A stretch of 61,862 nt of DNA from UBA7960 sp964624065 (GTDB lineage: Bacteria; Bacteroidota; Bacteroidia; Bacteroidales; UBA7960), in the NCBI GenBank assembly GCA_964624065.1, contig CAZUWF010000012.1:1-61862 (forward strand). The letters are read 5' to 3'. The position numbers and the translations under genes were made by a program. Numbering within the stretch: position 1 is the first letter of the stretch; every line of letters starts with the position of its first letter. This document shows, piece by piece, positions 42,227 through 50,510 of the stretch. Below the pieces are notes generated by a model that was not told the origin of the DNA, searched no databases, and saw only the letters and a program-made list of their open reading frames with translations.

Positions 42227-44014
42227 CTAGTACCCCTCGCGCGGTGCGTAGTGGGTGTGTAGGAGTTCGTGCGATTTGTGACCGAGGGGCTTCCCAAGGA
42301 ACTCCTCGTAAATTTGAATTATTTCGGGGTTTTCGTGAGATTTCCGTATTACCATCGCTTCATCCTCTTCGTATATGGCACTTGCGCGCTTTTTCCTGAT
42401 TTCGGCGTTTGTAGGGTAAGGCTGTCCACCGCCACCCAGACATCCTCCCGGGCAAGCCATAACTTCTATGAAATGGAACTCTTCCTTGCCTTCCTTAACC
42501 GACTTCATTAGCTCGTTGGCATTTACCAATCCATGGGCAATTGCCACCTTGAGCTCAACACCTTCGAGAAATTTCCAATCATCGAGGCAGCCTTCAATCT
42601 TAATGGTGGCAGCCCTGACGCCTTCCATACCCCTAACAGGCTCGATGTTTAGGTTTTGGAAAGGAACCTCACGTCCGGTAATTATTTCCCAGGCAGTACG
42701 AAGGGCCGCTTCCATAACCCCACCGGTGGCGCCAAAAATAACTGCAGCACCGGTAGAATCACCCATAAGGCTGTCGTACTTGCTGTCTTCGAGGCTTTGC
42801 AGGTCAAGACCGGCTTGCATAATCATTCGGGCCAATTCGCGAGTGGTTATTACGTAGTCAACATCCTTGTAGCCGCTGTCGCGCATTTCGGGTCGGTTGG
42901 CTTCAAATTTCTTGGCGGTACAAGGCATTATTGAAACCGATACAATCCTTGAAGGGTCAATGTTTCTCTTCTTGGCGTAGTATGTTTTTGCCAGCGCACC
43001 AAACATCTGCTGCGGTGACTTGCACGTGGAAACATTTGGCAAGAACTCAGGAAACTTGTGCTCGATGAATTTTACCCAGCCGGGTGAGCAAGAAGTTGTC
43101 ATTGGCAGGGCAATGTCTGTTTGTCCATCAACCAAAGCCCTTTTCAACCTATCCAGCAGCTCCGAGCCCTCTTCCATAATGGTGAGGTCGGCGGTGAAGT
43201 CGGTATCCAGAACTGAATCAAATCCAAGCCTCTTGAGTGCAGTTACCATCTTGCCCGTCACGCGGGTTCCAACGTCAAAACCTAGATCCTCGCCAAGGGC
43301 AACCCTTACTGCGGGAGCTGTTTGAACAACCACGTGCTTGTTAGGGTCGTAAAGGGCATCGAATACTTCGTCGATGTAATTTCTTTCAATAAGAGCTCCG
43401 GTAGGACAGCGGTTAATGCACTGACCGCAGTTGGTGCAAACCACGTTTGACATTGGCTTGTCAAAAAAGGTGGAAATCTTCTGCTCGCACCCTTTGTTGG
43501 CCACAGCAATTGCTGACACTTCTTGAAGTTCGGCACAAACCCTTACACAACGCTGACACCTTATACACTTGCTGTCGTCTTTGACAATTGATGGCGACGA
43601 AAGATCTATCTTGTAATCGTGAAACTGCAACAAGTCTATGAACGGGTGGTCGCCCACGGCATACCCCGATGCCATGCTTTGAAGTTCGCACTTTCCGTTT
43701 TTGTAGCACTTGGTGCAATCAGAGTTGTGTTCGGTGAGAAGCAACTCTACAATATGTTTTCTTACCCTTCTAACATTTTCGCTATTGGTAAATACCTCCA
43801 TCCCGTCATAAACCAATGCAGCACAAGAGGCCTGAAGGTTTCTAACACCTTTCAGCTCCACAACGCAAACACGGCAGTTTCCGGCAACGCACAAATCTTC
43901 ATGGTGGCAAAGCGTGGGTATCCTGAAATTTAGTTTCTTGGCGGCATCGAGAATGGTAGTACCCTCTTCAACACATACAGGAATGTTGTTTATCTTTAGG
44001 TTAATCATAATCAA
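42227..44014 (-). CDS. hydA: [FeFe]-hydrogenase catalytic subunit HydA (NAD-linked multimeric type)
   Basis: 595 aa. In order: N-terminal 2Fe-2S (C36, C47, C50, C64), His/Cys3 4Fe-4S (H96, C100, C103, C109), two 4Fe-4S ferredoxin clusters (C150-C160; C193-C203), then the H-cluster domain. H-cluster motifs: L1 TSCSPGW (309 region), L2 MPCTAKKFE (C365), L3 VMACPGGCLGGGGQP (C521, C525). L1 differs from the canonical TSCCPxW by Ser at the second of the adjacent cysteines. The C-terminal small-subunit-like domain (RKSHENPEIIQIYEEFLGKP) is fused. It catalyses reversible proton reduction and works with HydB and HydC on NAD(P)H, possibly with ferredoxin by bifurcation. Cytoplasmic; no Tat signal. Confidence 0.94.
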   Translation of the reverse strand: MIMINLKINNIPVCVEEGTTILDAAKKLNFRIPTLCHHEDLCVAGNCRVCVVELKGVRNLQASCAALVYDGMEVFTNSENVRRVRKHIVELLLTEHNSDCTKCYKNGKCELQSMASGYAVGDHPFIDLLQFHDYKIDLSSPSIVKDDSKCIRCQRCVRVCAELQEVSAIAVANKGCEQKISTFFDKPMSNVVCTNCGQCINRCPTGALIERNYIDEVFDALYDPNKHVVVQTAPAVRVALGEDLGFDVGTRVTGKMVTALKRLGFDSVLDTDFTADLTIMEEGSELLDRLKRALVDGQTDIALPMTTSCSPGWVKFIEHKFPEFLPNVSTCKSPQQMFGALAKTYYAKKRNIDPSRIVSVSIMPCTAKKFEANRPEMRDSGYKDVDYVITTRELARMIMQAGLDLQSLEDSKYDSLMGDSTGAAVIFGATGGVMEAALRTAWEIITGREVPFQNLNIEPVRGMEGVRAATIKIEGCLDDWKFLEGVELKVAIAHGLVNANELMKSVKEGKEEFHFIEVMACPGGCLGGGGQPYPTNAEIRKKRASAIYEEDEAMVIRKSHENPEIIQIYEEFLGKPLGHKSHELLHTHYAPREGY

Positions 44015-44027
44015 CTTGATTTATTGT

Positions 44028-45212
44028 TTAGTAAATGATTTCTTCCTTAAATTCTTCAACTATTGATTTGAAAGCATTTCCTACCGATTGCCCCAACCCG
44101 CACTTAGACGAAATGCGCATGGTTTCGGATAGCCTGACCAAATCATTTAGATACCTAGGTGGCTTGCACTTGCTTTTGATGGCCTCAATGCCGTGAATAA
44201 GTTGCTGACAGCCTACCCTGCAAGGGGTACATTGCCCGCAGCTTTCCTCGTTGAAGAAATCGAGATAGTTGTGAAGCACGTTGTACATTGACCTATGGCT
44301 GTTGAAGAGCATCATTGAACCTCCAGTAGGAATGCCTTCGAAACCGATGATTGTTTCGTTGAACTTCCTGCGGGGAACGCAAAAACCCGATGCTCCTCCA
44401 ACCTGAACCGCCTTGGTGTCGCCATCGCCAAACTCGTCAACAAAGTCCGAAAGCTTCATGCCAAGCTCGAGCTCGTAAACCCCGGGCTTGTCGGTATCGC
44501 CCGAGACTGAAAGAAGCTTGGAGCCTGTTGAATCAGCCGTACCTAATGATTTGAATTTCTTGGAACCAATGTTGGCAATTATAAGTGCATAAACAAGGGT
44601 TTCGACGTTGTTTACAACAGTTGGTTTGTTTCTGAAGCCCGAAACCACCGGGAACGGAGGCTTGTTTCTAGGTTCGCCGCGCTTGCCTTCCATAGATTCT
44701 ATGAGCGCGGTTTCCTCGCCACAAACGTAAGCTCCGCTACCCATCCTAATTTCTATGTTAAAGTCAAGGTTCAGTTTCTTGAATTCCTCGTGCATCTCGT
44801 CGATTTTTCCCTGTAAGTTGGCCCTCATCCAGTTATATTCCCCCCTAAGGTAAATGAACCCGTGCTTGGAACCAATCATATGACCGCACAGCGCCATACC
44901 GGCAATTACCTTGTCAGGAACTTCTTGCAGAATAACTCTGTCCTTAAAAGTGCCAGGCTCGCCTTCGTCGGCATTGCAAATAACATATTTTTCATCGCTG
45001 GTTATTCCCTTTGTAAACTTCCATTTAAGACCAGTTGGAAATCCCGCTCCTCCACGGCCCCTCAAGCCCGAGTCTATCAACTCGTTGATAAATTGATCCT
45101 TGTCTATTTTTAATGCCGCCGCCAGGATATTCTTGCTTTGGGTGTCTTTGGCAAAGATGTAATCAACCTTTTTAATTTTTTTATTCTCAATCATAATGTC
45201 TAAAGTTTTCAA
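44028..45212 (-). CDS. hydB: Hydrogenase NuoF-like flavoprotein subunit HydB
   Basis: 394 aa NuoF core: FMN/NAD loop GLRGRGGAGFPTGLKW (49-64), second motif GSGAYVCGEETALIESMEGK (158-177), and the 4Fe-4S site C325-x2-C328-x2-C331 with C371. It is shorter than Thermotoga-type HydB because it lacks both the N-terminal thioredoxin-like 2Fe-2S domain and the C-terminal ferredoxin domain. It binds NAD(P)H and FMN and passes electrons to HydA. Gaps are 19 bp after hydC and 13 bp before hydA, so the three form a tight operon. Confidence 0.92.
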   Translation of the reverse strand: MKTLDIMIENKKIKKVDYIFAKDTQSKNILAAALKIDKDQFINELIDSGLRGRGGAGFPTGLKWKFTKGITSDEKYVICNADEGEPGTFKDRVILQEVPDKVIAGMALCGHMIGSKHGFIYLRGEYNWMRANLQGKIDEMHEEFKKLNLDFNIEIRMGSGAYVCGEETALIESMEGKRGEPRNKPPFPVVSGFRNKPTVVNNVETLVYALIIANIGSKKFKSLGTADSTGSKLLSVSGDTDKPGVYELELGMKLSDFVDEFGDGDTKAVQVGGASGFCVPRRKFNETIIGFEGIPTGGSMMLFNSHRSMYNVLHNYLDFFNEESCGQCTPCRVGCQQLIHGIEAIKSKCKPPRYLNDLVRLSETMRISSKCGLGQSVGNAFKSIVEEFKEEIIY

Positions 45213-45231
45213 GATTTTACTTGGTTAAAAA

Positions 45232-45696
45232 CTACCCTTGCATATACGACTTTATTATCTCTATGGTCTTCTCGGGGGTGAGGCTCGTGTACACTTCATC
45301 GTTTATCAGCATGCTTGGCTCTTGGTCGCTCCAACCAATGTCGTTGGTCTCGAGCAGTGTAAACAAACCGTCGGGGGTTGTTTCGCCTACTTTTATTTTC
45401 AGCATATCCGAAATTGTGTTGACAATTTCTTGCTTGCCTTTCATCACGGCTATAATTGACTTGCAAACCCTTATTACGTACTTTCCTCTTTTGTCGGTGT
45501 CCAAAAAGGTGAAAAAAGAGGCGGTTCCGTAAATCTCGGCGGCAGATAAGTCGAGCACGTTGGCAATGTCAACAATGTCGTTGTCGGTTATGTAACGATT
45601 TCGAGTCACTATTTCCTGCAAGATGGGCAGCAGGCTTTCCTTGGAGTTGCCATACTTGACAGCAATTTCCCGAACAAGGGCTTTAGTTTCTACCAT
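45232..45696 (-). CDS. hydC: Hydrogenase NuoE-like subunit HydC with degenerate Fe-S site
   Basis: 154 aa with the NuoE/HydC fold: N-terminal helical bundle (LPILQEIVTRNRYITDNDIV, LSAAEIYGTASFFTF), then the thioredoxin-like domain. The normal 2Fe-2S ligands are C-x4-C and, 36 residues later, C-x3-C. Here they are C78, A83, D119 and S123, with spacing exactly preserved. Only one of four cysteines remains, so the cluster is probably absent. First gene of hydCBA, behind a consensus promoter. It may have become a structural subunit, or electrons may flow through HydB alone. The open reading frame is otherwise intact. Confidence 0.88.
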   Translation of the reverse strand: MVETKALVREIAVKYGNSKESLLPILQEIVTRNRYITDNDIVDIANVLDLSAAEIYGTASFFTFLDTDKRGKYVIRVCKSIIAVMKGKQEIVNTISDMLKIKVGETTPDGLFTLLETNDIGWSDQEPSMLINDEVYTSLTPEKTIEIIKSYMQG

Positions 45697-45746
45697 AGTT
45701 TTTTGGTTTTGATTTATTTAATCGTGATAATTTGCATTTAGAACCC

Positions 45747-45777
45747 CAAAAATATTTATATAATTTCATATTACAAA
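45747..45777 (-). promoter_or_regulatory. Consensus promoter of the hydCBA operon
   Basis: On the minus strand TTTG (45777-45774), 19 nt spacer, TATTTTTG (45754-45747): an exact match to the Bacteroidota TTTG-N19-TAnnTTTG promoter. It is about 50 nt upstream of the hydC ATG. No operator-like palindrome is obvious. Confidence 0.8.
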
Positions 45778-45993
45778 CTATTTTCAACCCATTTTAAACG
45801 GTTGAACCTAATTTAAAATCATTCTAACTAACATAATTTAAAAAGAGCACCCTCCTGAAGTTTATTATTTTGTGTTTCAGAATGTTAATACTCTTGCCGA
45901 TAAAAAAAATGGAATTAAAGCGGATCAATTCCAGAAATTGGGTTTGGAAAGAATTGGGAGGTGTTTAGTTTCAATGGTTTCTTCAGGCTTGAC

Positions 45994-47022
45994 TCAAACC
46001 TTCATTCTCTTAATTTTCAGCTTTGAATAAACCTTGATGCCGCCTAAAAATCTAGAAAAAACAATGCTGCCTCTCAGCACCCCTGTAGGTAGCTTTTTGG
46101 GACTATTGCATCCTTGCTTGCACAATTCAGGGAAGTTGGCAAGGAAAGCCATGTGGGCTTTGAAAACCGCCTTGAAGTCGTTAAATTGCCCTTTGAGAAG
46201 AAACACGAATGCAGCGGCAATATCGAATGAAAGCCTTACGGGAAGTATTGGAAAAAAATATCTGGAGGGCAGGTTTTTGCCAAGGCACCAAAGGCTGTTT
46301 CGGAAATTAAGGAAGGTTTTTATGGGATTATTCTTTGGAAGGGTTCCTCCTCCAACGTGGTAAACTGCCGATTGCGGAACCACCGAAATTCCCCACCCCA
46401 TATTTTTCAATCTCCAGCAGAGGTCAATTTCCTCGAAGTGGGAAAAAAACCTTTCGTCAAAACCACCCGCTAGCCAAAATGCCTTGGAGCGAACAGCCAG
46501 ACAAGCACCTGTAGCCCACAAAATATCGGTGGTATCGTTGTATTGTCCGTGGTCTTTTTCTAAGAAATTGAAGATTCTACCCCTGCAAAACGGAAATCCA
46601 AAAATATCGACGAATCCACCAGAAGCCCCAGCATACTCGAAGAATTCTCTTTGATTATAAGAAAGAATTTTGGGCTGTACCGCAGCAACCTCCTTGTGGT
46701 TTTCAAGAAATGCAATTAATGGTTCGAGCCATAGTTGTGAGACCTCTACATCAGAGTTAAGCAAAACGTAATAATCAGCCTCTATTTTCCGCAGGGCAAG
46801 ATTGTAACCTCCGGAATAACCATAATTTTTGTTTAGCTCGATTAGTTTTACAGGTGGGTGGTGTTCTTTGAGAAACCTCACCGAATCATCTGATGACCCA
46901 TTGTCGGCAACCACAATGCAGGTTTGGTCTGGCGTGTGCAATAAAACTGACGGCAAGAACTTCTGCAAGAAAGACCTGCCATTCCAGTTGAGGATTACTA
47001 TTGCAACTGTAGGATTACTCAT
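45994..47022 (-). CDS. Glycosyltransferase family 2 (GT-A) enzyme
   Basis: 342 aa. N-terminal TVAIVILNWNGRSFLQKFLP and CIVVADNGSSDDSVRFLKEH are the nucleotide-sugar fold; VLLNSDVEV carries the metal-binding Asp (DXD-like). The second half includes WATGACLAVRSKAFWLAGGF, DERFFSHFEEIDLCWRLKNM (the ED acceptor motif) and VYHVGGGTL. Rhamnosyltransferase-like inverting GT2 enzymes with this layout build surface polysaccharides. It is not part of an evident polysaccharide cluster here. Confidence 0.88.
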   Translation of the reverse strand: MSNPTVAIVILNWNGRSFLQKFLPSVLLHTPDQTCIVVADNGSSDDSVRFLKEHHPPVKLIELNKNYGYSGGYNLALRKIEADYYVLLNSDVEVSQLWLEPLIAFLENHKEVAAVQPKILSYNQREFFEYAGASGGFVDIFGFPFCRGRIFNFLEKDHGQYNDTTDILWATGACLAVRSKAFWLAGGFDERFFSHFEEIDLCWRLKNMGWGISVVPQSAVYHVGGGTLPKNNPIKTFLNFRNSLWCLGKNLPSRYFFPILPVRLSFDIAAAFVFLLKGQFNDFKAVFKAHMAFLANFPELCKQGCNSPKKLPTGVLRGSIVFSRFLGGIKVYSKLKIKRMKV

Positions 47023-47120
47023 TAAATTATTGCAGATTGGGGTTGGGTAGTCCTTGCTGCGCGGTTAAGCCAGTTTAATGGTGGAGAAAACACTATTGCC
47101 CTAATTCAAAACCCGAAGCA

Positions 47121-48578
47121 TTAAAACCTGTAGCCCAATGTCAAAACTATTCTCTGACCCTTATTGCCCAATTTGGCGGCATCAACAAAACGTCTGTCAT
47201 AAACGAAATAATCAGCATCCATCAAACTCCTGGTATAAGCGAAATCGATATGGTAGTTTCCCGATCGGAAACCTAGTCCTCCGGATATAATCATTTGGTC
47301 GGCAATCTGTCCATTGTTCAAGGGGCTTGAGTAGCCGGCAACACCACCACGCAAAATAAGTGGGTAAAGGTTTACTTCTCCACCTAACCTGAGGTTGTGT
47401 TGTGTTGCAAAGGTTTCCTTTATCACGTTGTTTTCGCTTGCAAAGCTGTAATCATCGGACCTAAGCTTAACTTCGGTAAAATTAACGTACTCGTAATCGA
47501 AGCTAACCAAGCCCGAAGTCCCAAACACCAACCCCAAGCTAGCCGAGGCCTTAAGGGGCGTGGTAAGCTCGTAATTGAAGAGACCAGGCTTTTCGGGTTG
47601 GGCAAATCTCTGATAGTTGGGATTCGTGATGTTAAGATCCGACGTCATACTTGCATCGTAGGTTTCTTCCAAGCTAAAAAGCGTGGGTGTATGCAGCGAA
47701 GCACCTACTCTCACCATGTCGGACAACCGGAGGATGGCACCAAGTTTCAAATTTATTCCCGTTCCGGTAACGTCGAGGGTATTGGTGTAGGTTAGAGAGT
47801 TGAAAATATCGTCGGGTCCCTCCTTGTATTCTTCGAAGAATGTTGAAGATTCGCTGAAATTAATTATAGGAATACCCACCGTGGCGCCAATAAACAACCT
47901 ATCCTTGAAATTTCCTGCCACGGACATCGAAAACTCATTGAGAAATCCAGAACTTATCATCCTTATTCGCTGAAAGACCTTCCCCCCGTTGGCAAAGAAA
48001 TTGTTGTCGAGGTCTATGAAAAAGCCGTTGCCATCTCTTCCGAGGAGCCAAGTATCCCAAGCAAGCCCGGTGCTAAAATTGCTGAGGTTTGCAATGCTAC
48101 CTTGCTGGTTGGCTCTTAGCAAGAAGTCGGTCATGAGCGAGCTTCTACCATTGAGGCCTTGTATTGTTTGTCGCTTGTCAAAACCGGCCAGTTGGTTTAT
48201 TCCCACGCCAAACGCAACATTTCTCCATTCGCTGTTGTCAACCGGAACGGTATACACCAACCCCAGACTTCCAATTCTGATTTTGCTTTTGGAATCGTCC
48301 ACGGTGGTGCCATAAAAATTGGCCTCCACTTCTTGCAGGTCAAAAAGGGGGGTAAATGTAACCTCCAATTGCCTTCTGTAAACGCCGAGCCCCGCGGGGT
48401 TTGTGGTTATGGCAGAAAAATCGCCACCCAAGGCGCCAAACGCCCCACCCATACTGGCAAACCGCGCGGTTCCTCCATGCACGAGGTACGAATACCTCAA
48501 TGCATCAGCCTCATTTTGAGACATCCCCAATGTATTAAACATTAAGAAACCAGCAAGTATTAAAATTTTCCTTTTCAT
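47121..48578 (-). CDS. FadL/TodX-like outer-membrane porin
   Basis: 485 aa. Signal peptide (MKRKILILAGFLMFNTLGMS), then DALRYSYLVHGGTARFASMG and GAFGALGGDFSAITTNPAGL, the NPAGL signature of the OMPP1/FadL/TodX family. About 14 predicted beta strands follow, ending in the outer-membrane C-terminus RIVLTLGYRF. FadL-type channels move hydrophobic compounds across the outer membrane. No pathway context is given by neighbours. Confidence 0.85.
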   Translation of the reverse strand: MKRKILILAGFLMFNTLGMSQNEADALRYSYLVHGGTARFASMGGAFGALGGDFSAITTNPAGLGVYRRQLEVTFTPLFDLQEVEANFYGTTVDDSKSKIRIGSLGLVYTVPVDNSEWRNVAFGVGINQLAGFDKRQTIQGLNGRSSLMTDFLLRANQQGSIANLSNFSTGLAWDTWLLGRDGNGFFIDLDNNFFANGGKVFQRIRMISSGFLNEFSMSVAGNFKDRLFIGATVGIPIINFSESSTFFEEYKEGPDDIFNSLTYTNTLDVTGTGINLKLGAILRLSDMVRVGASLHTPTLFSLEETYDASMTSDLNITNPNYQRFAQPEKPGLFNYELTTPLKASASLGLVFGTSGLVSFDYEYVNFTEVKLRSDDYSFASENNVIKETFATQHNLRLGGEVNLYPLILRGGVAGYSSPLNNGQIADQMIISGGLGFRSGNYHIDFAYTRSLMDADYFVYDRRFVDAAKLGNKGQRIVLTLGYRF

Positions 48579-48679
48579 TGTGCGACTATTTTAGTTTGTT
48601 TAGCAGCAACCCTAACTCTATTTTTACTTTGACGAAGTGCATTTATTTGCCCAAATTCAACATGTATTGGTTTAAAAAA

Positions 48680-48706
48680 ACCTCCCTAAAAACTATGCTG
48701 GGAGGT
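48680..48706 (-). terminator. Rho-independent terminator
   Basis: ACCTCCC (48680-48686) and GGGAGGT (48700-48706) form a 7-bp stem; on the minus strand the stem is followed by a run of T (TTTTTTTAA). It ends the repetitive lipoprotein transcript 30 bp after the stop. Confidence 0.7.
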
Positions 48707-48735
48707 ATTTTGTAAGGCAAGCTAAAAACAGGACT

Positions 48736-50385
48736 CTATTCCCTCCTTCCGCTGCTTCCTCTTTCGCTCGAAGTTGAAGTACTCCTACCTGAGTTTGAGC
48801 TGGAAGAAGACTCACGGGAACTGCTGCTTGGTGAGTAATTCGGTGTTGAGCTCTGTGGACTACTCCTTGGGGTATAACTTGGAGCTGAAGACCTCGGGGG
48901 TTCGTTTTGCCTTGTTTCGCTTCTTGAAGGAGATGATTGAGCAGGAGGGCTTGCCGTTGGTTGCCTTTCGGTTTGCGGCCTGCTGTACTCCCTATTGGTT
49001 GAAGGCTGTTGCTGTTGCGGTGGCGTGTAGGTTCTTGGTCTCTCATTTTGGGCAGGCTCACCTGTTCGCGCGGGTGTACTGAAAGGCATTTCGACCCTTT
49101 GTTGGTTAGGGTTTGATTGGTCCCTATTAGCATTAGGCCGCTCAGCCCTGGGGGCTTCTGGACGCTCCGGGCGAGTTATCGGACGTGTCTCGCGAGAGGC
49201 TTCGGGGCGCTCGGGGCGAGCGGAAGTGCCCGACCTGTCATCGCGGGTTGATTCTTGGCGCACGGGACGGGCTGCCGGACTTTCCTCACGAGAGGTTTCG
49301 GGGCGCTCGGGGCGAGCGGAAGTGCCCGACCTGTCATCGCGGGTTGATTCTTGGCGCACGGGACGGGCTGCCGGACTTTCCTCACGAGAGGTTTCGGGGC
49401 GCTCGGGGCGAGCGGAAGTGCCCGACCTGTCATCGCGGTTGGTTTCTGGGCGGTCAGTTCGGCCTGCCGAGCCTGTTCGATCATTGCGCGGAGCTGATTC
49501 TCGATCTCCACGGTCTGTATTTCTTTCTCTATTATCACGAAAGGCGGAAGGTGTTTCGGTTCTGGCTCGTTCAAAATCAGAGGCAAACGAGCCCTTGCCT
49601 GAAGAATCACTTCTTCCGAGGTTTATTCTACCGCCGGTGGCTTCCCTATGACCGTAGAAGTAATTGTTGCGATCAAAACTATTGTAGTTGTATTGGTAGG
49701 AATAAGGGCTCCACCAGCCGTGATGCATCCCTGCATGATAGCCATAATTGTAGCCAACATTGAAGCCATACCAGTAGCTGTGGCTCCAATGACCCCAGTG
49801 ATAGTTTCCGGACCAGGCGTTCCAGCCAAAACAACTGTTCCACCTGTTCCATGAAAAGTAAGGCCGATGCCAAGTGTAATAAAATGGGCTGTGCCAGCTA
49901 TACCAAGAAAAAGAAGGGTAAAAAACTGAATACCCGGGGTAGTGGTAGCCCAATGAGCCGTAACCCATATAAATACTTACACCGTAATAGTGCGGATTGT
50001 GCGAATACCAGTACATATTGGTGTACCACGGATCGTAGTAAGACCAATTGTTTCCTGGGCGGTGAAATCTGCGAATGCGGGCGGAGTATGAATAGTCGTA
50101 ATAATCATTGGTTGCAAATTGGTCAACGTAATCGGTTTGGCTGTCATCGGAGTATGTCACCGAGTCTTCATCGTCGTAAATATAATTTTGCTCGTTAGCC
50201 ATATATTCAACTTGGGGTGCCTCTCCTGCCAACTGGGTGGTATTGGTTTCTGCAACTATTGTGGTCGCCCTGGTTTGCTTGGGAGAGTAGTAAACATCAT
50301 CGTAAACTCGGGTAGAGTAATACGAAGAAGTACATCCAGATAGGGCCAAGAGCACCACAAAAGTTAGTTTAAAAATAGTTTTCAT
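48736..50385 (-). CDS. Repetitive, aromatic- and Arg/Ser/Pro-rich lipoprotein
   Basis: About 549 aa from ATG 50385, which starts a lipoprotein signal (MKTIFKLTFVVLLALSGC). The upstream in-frame ATG 50415 would add ten hydrophilic residues and is not used; a GGGAGG SD-like sequence sits about 8 nt before ATG 50385. The first half is dominated by Tyr/Trp/His/Ser/Asn (YYDPWYTNMYWYSHNPHYYG). The second half is Arg/Ser/Pro/Glu-rich and intrinsically disordered, containing a tandem 32-residue repeat (DDRSGTSARPERPETSREES, then PAARPVRQESTR). No known catalytic domain. The opposite strand is also open because of repeat composition; I reject those frames. Possible role in cell-surface or nucleic-acid binding, unsupported. 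Confidence 0.75.
   Translation of the reverse strand: MKTIFKLTFVVLLALSGCTSSYYSTRVYDDVYYSPKQTRATTIVAETNTTQLAGEAPQVEYMANEQNYIYDDEDSVTYSDDSQTDYVDQFATNDYYDYSYSARIRRFHRPGNNWSYYDPWYTNMYWYSHNPHYYGVSIYMGYGSLGYHYPGYSVFYPSFSWYSWHSPFYYTWHRPYFSWNRWNSCFGWNAWSGNYHWGHWSHSYWYGFNVGYNYGYHAGMHHGWWSPYSYQYNYNSFDRNNYFYGHREATGGRINLGRSDSSGKGSFASDFERARTETPSAFRDNRERNTDRGDRESAPRNDRTGSAGRTDRPETNRDDRSGTSARPERPETSREESPAARPVRQESTRDDRSGTSARPERPETSREESPAARPVRQESTRDDRSGTSARPERPEASRETRPITRPERPEAPRAERPNANRDQSNPNQQRVEMPFSTPARTGEPAQNERPRTYTPPQQQQPSTNREYSRPQTERQPTASPPAQSSPSRSETRQNEPPRSSAPSYTPRSSPQSSTPNYSPSSSSRESSSSSNSGRSTSTSSERGSSGRRE
49193..49439. repeat. 96-bp tandem repeat within the lipoprotein gene
   Basis: The word TTCGGGGCGCTCGGGGCGAG recurs at 49201, 49297 and 49393, exactly 96 bp apart, about 2.6 nearly identical copies. 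Each unit encodes 32 residues. Near-identity implies recent duplication, and copy number is likely to vary among strains. Confidence 0.9.
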
Positions 50386-50416
50386 AACAAATCCTCCCTG
50401 GGTTTCGTTTTTCAAA

Positions 50417-50424
50417 CAAAGTTA
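50417..50424 (-). promoter_or_regulatory. -7 box of the repetitive lipoprotein gene
   Basis: Minus-strand TAACTTTG, perfect TAnnTTTG, 31 nt before ATG 50385. It faces the proS promoter in a compact divergent arrangement. Confidence 0.5.
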
Positions 50425-50453
50425 GTAAAAGTTTTCAGGTGGCATAATTTTAG

Positions 50454-50461
50454 TAATTTTG
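50454..50461 (+). promoter_or_regulatory. -7 box of proS
   Basis: TAATTTTG, perfect match, 49 nt before ATG 50511. A T-rich GTTTTC (50431-50436) lies in the -33 area. Confidence 0.5.
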
Positions 50462-50510
50462 CGCCTGTTTTCACCATATCAGGAGCAAATACTATACCAA
50501 AAATACGATT

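Noticed and set aside
49185..49763. Long + strand open frames antisense to the repetitive lipoprotein gene
   Set aside because: They arise from the GC-rich 96-bp repeats. The minus-strand frame has a lipoprotein signal, promoter and terminator, the antisense frames have none.
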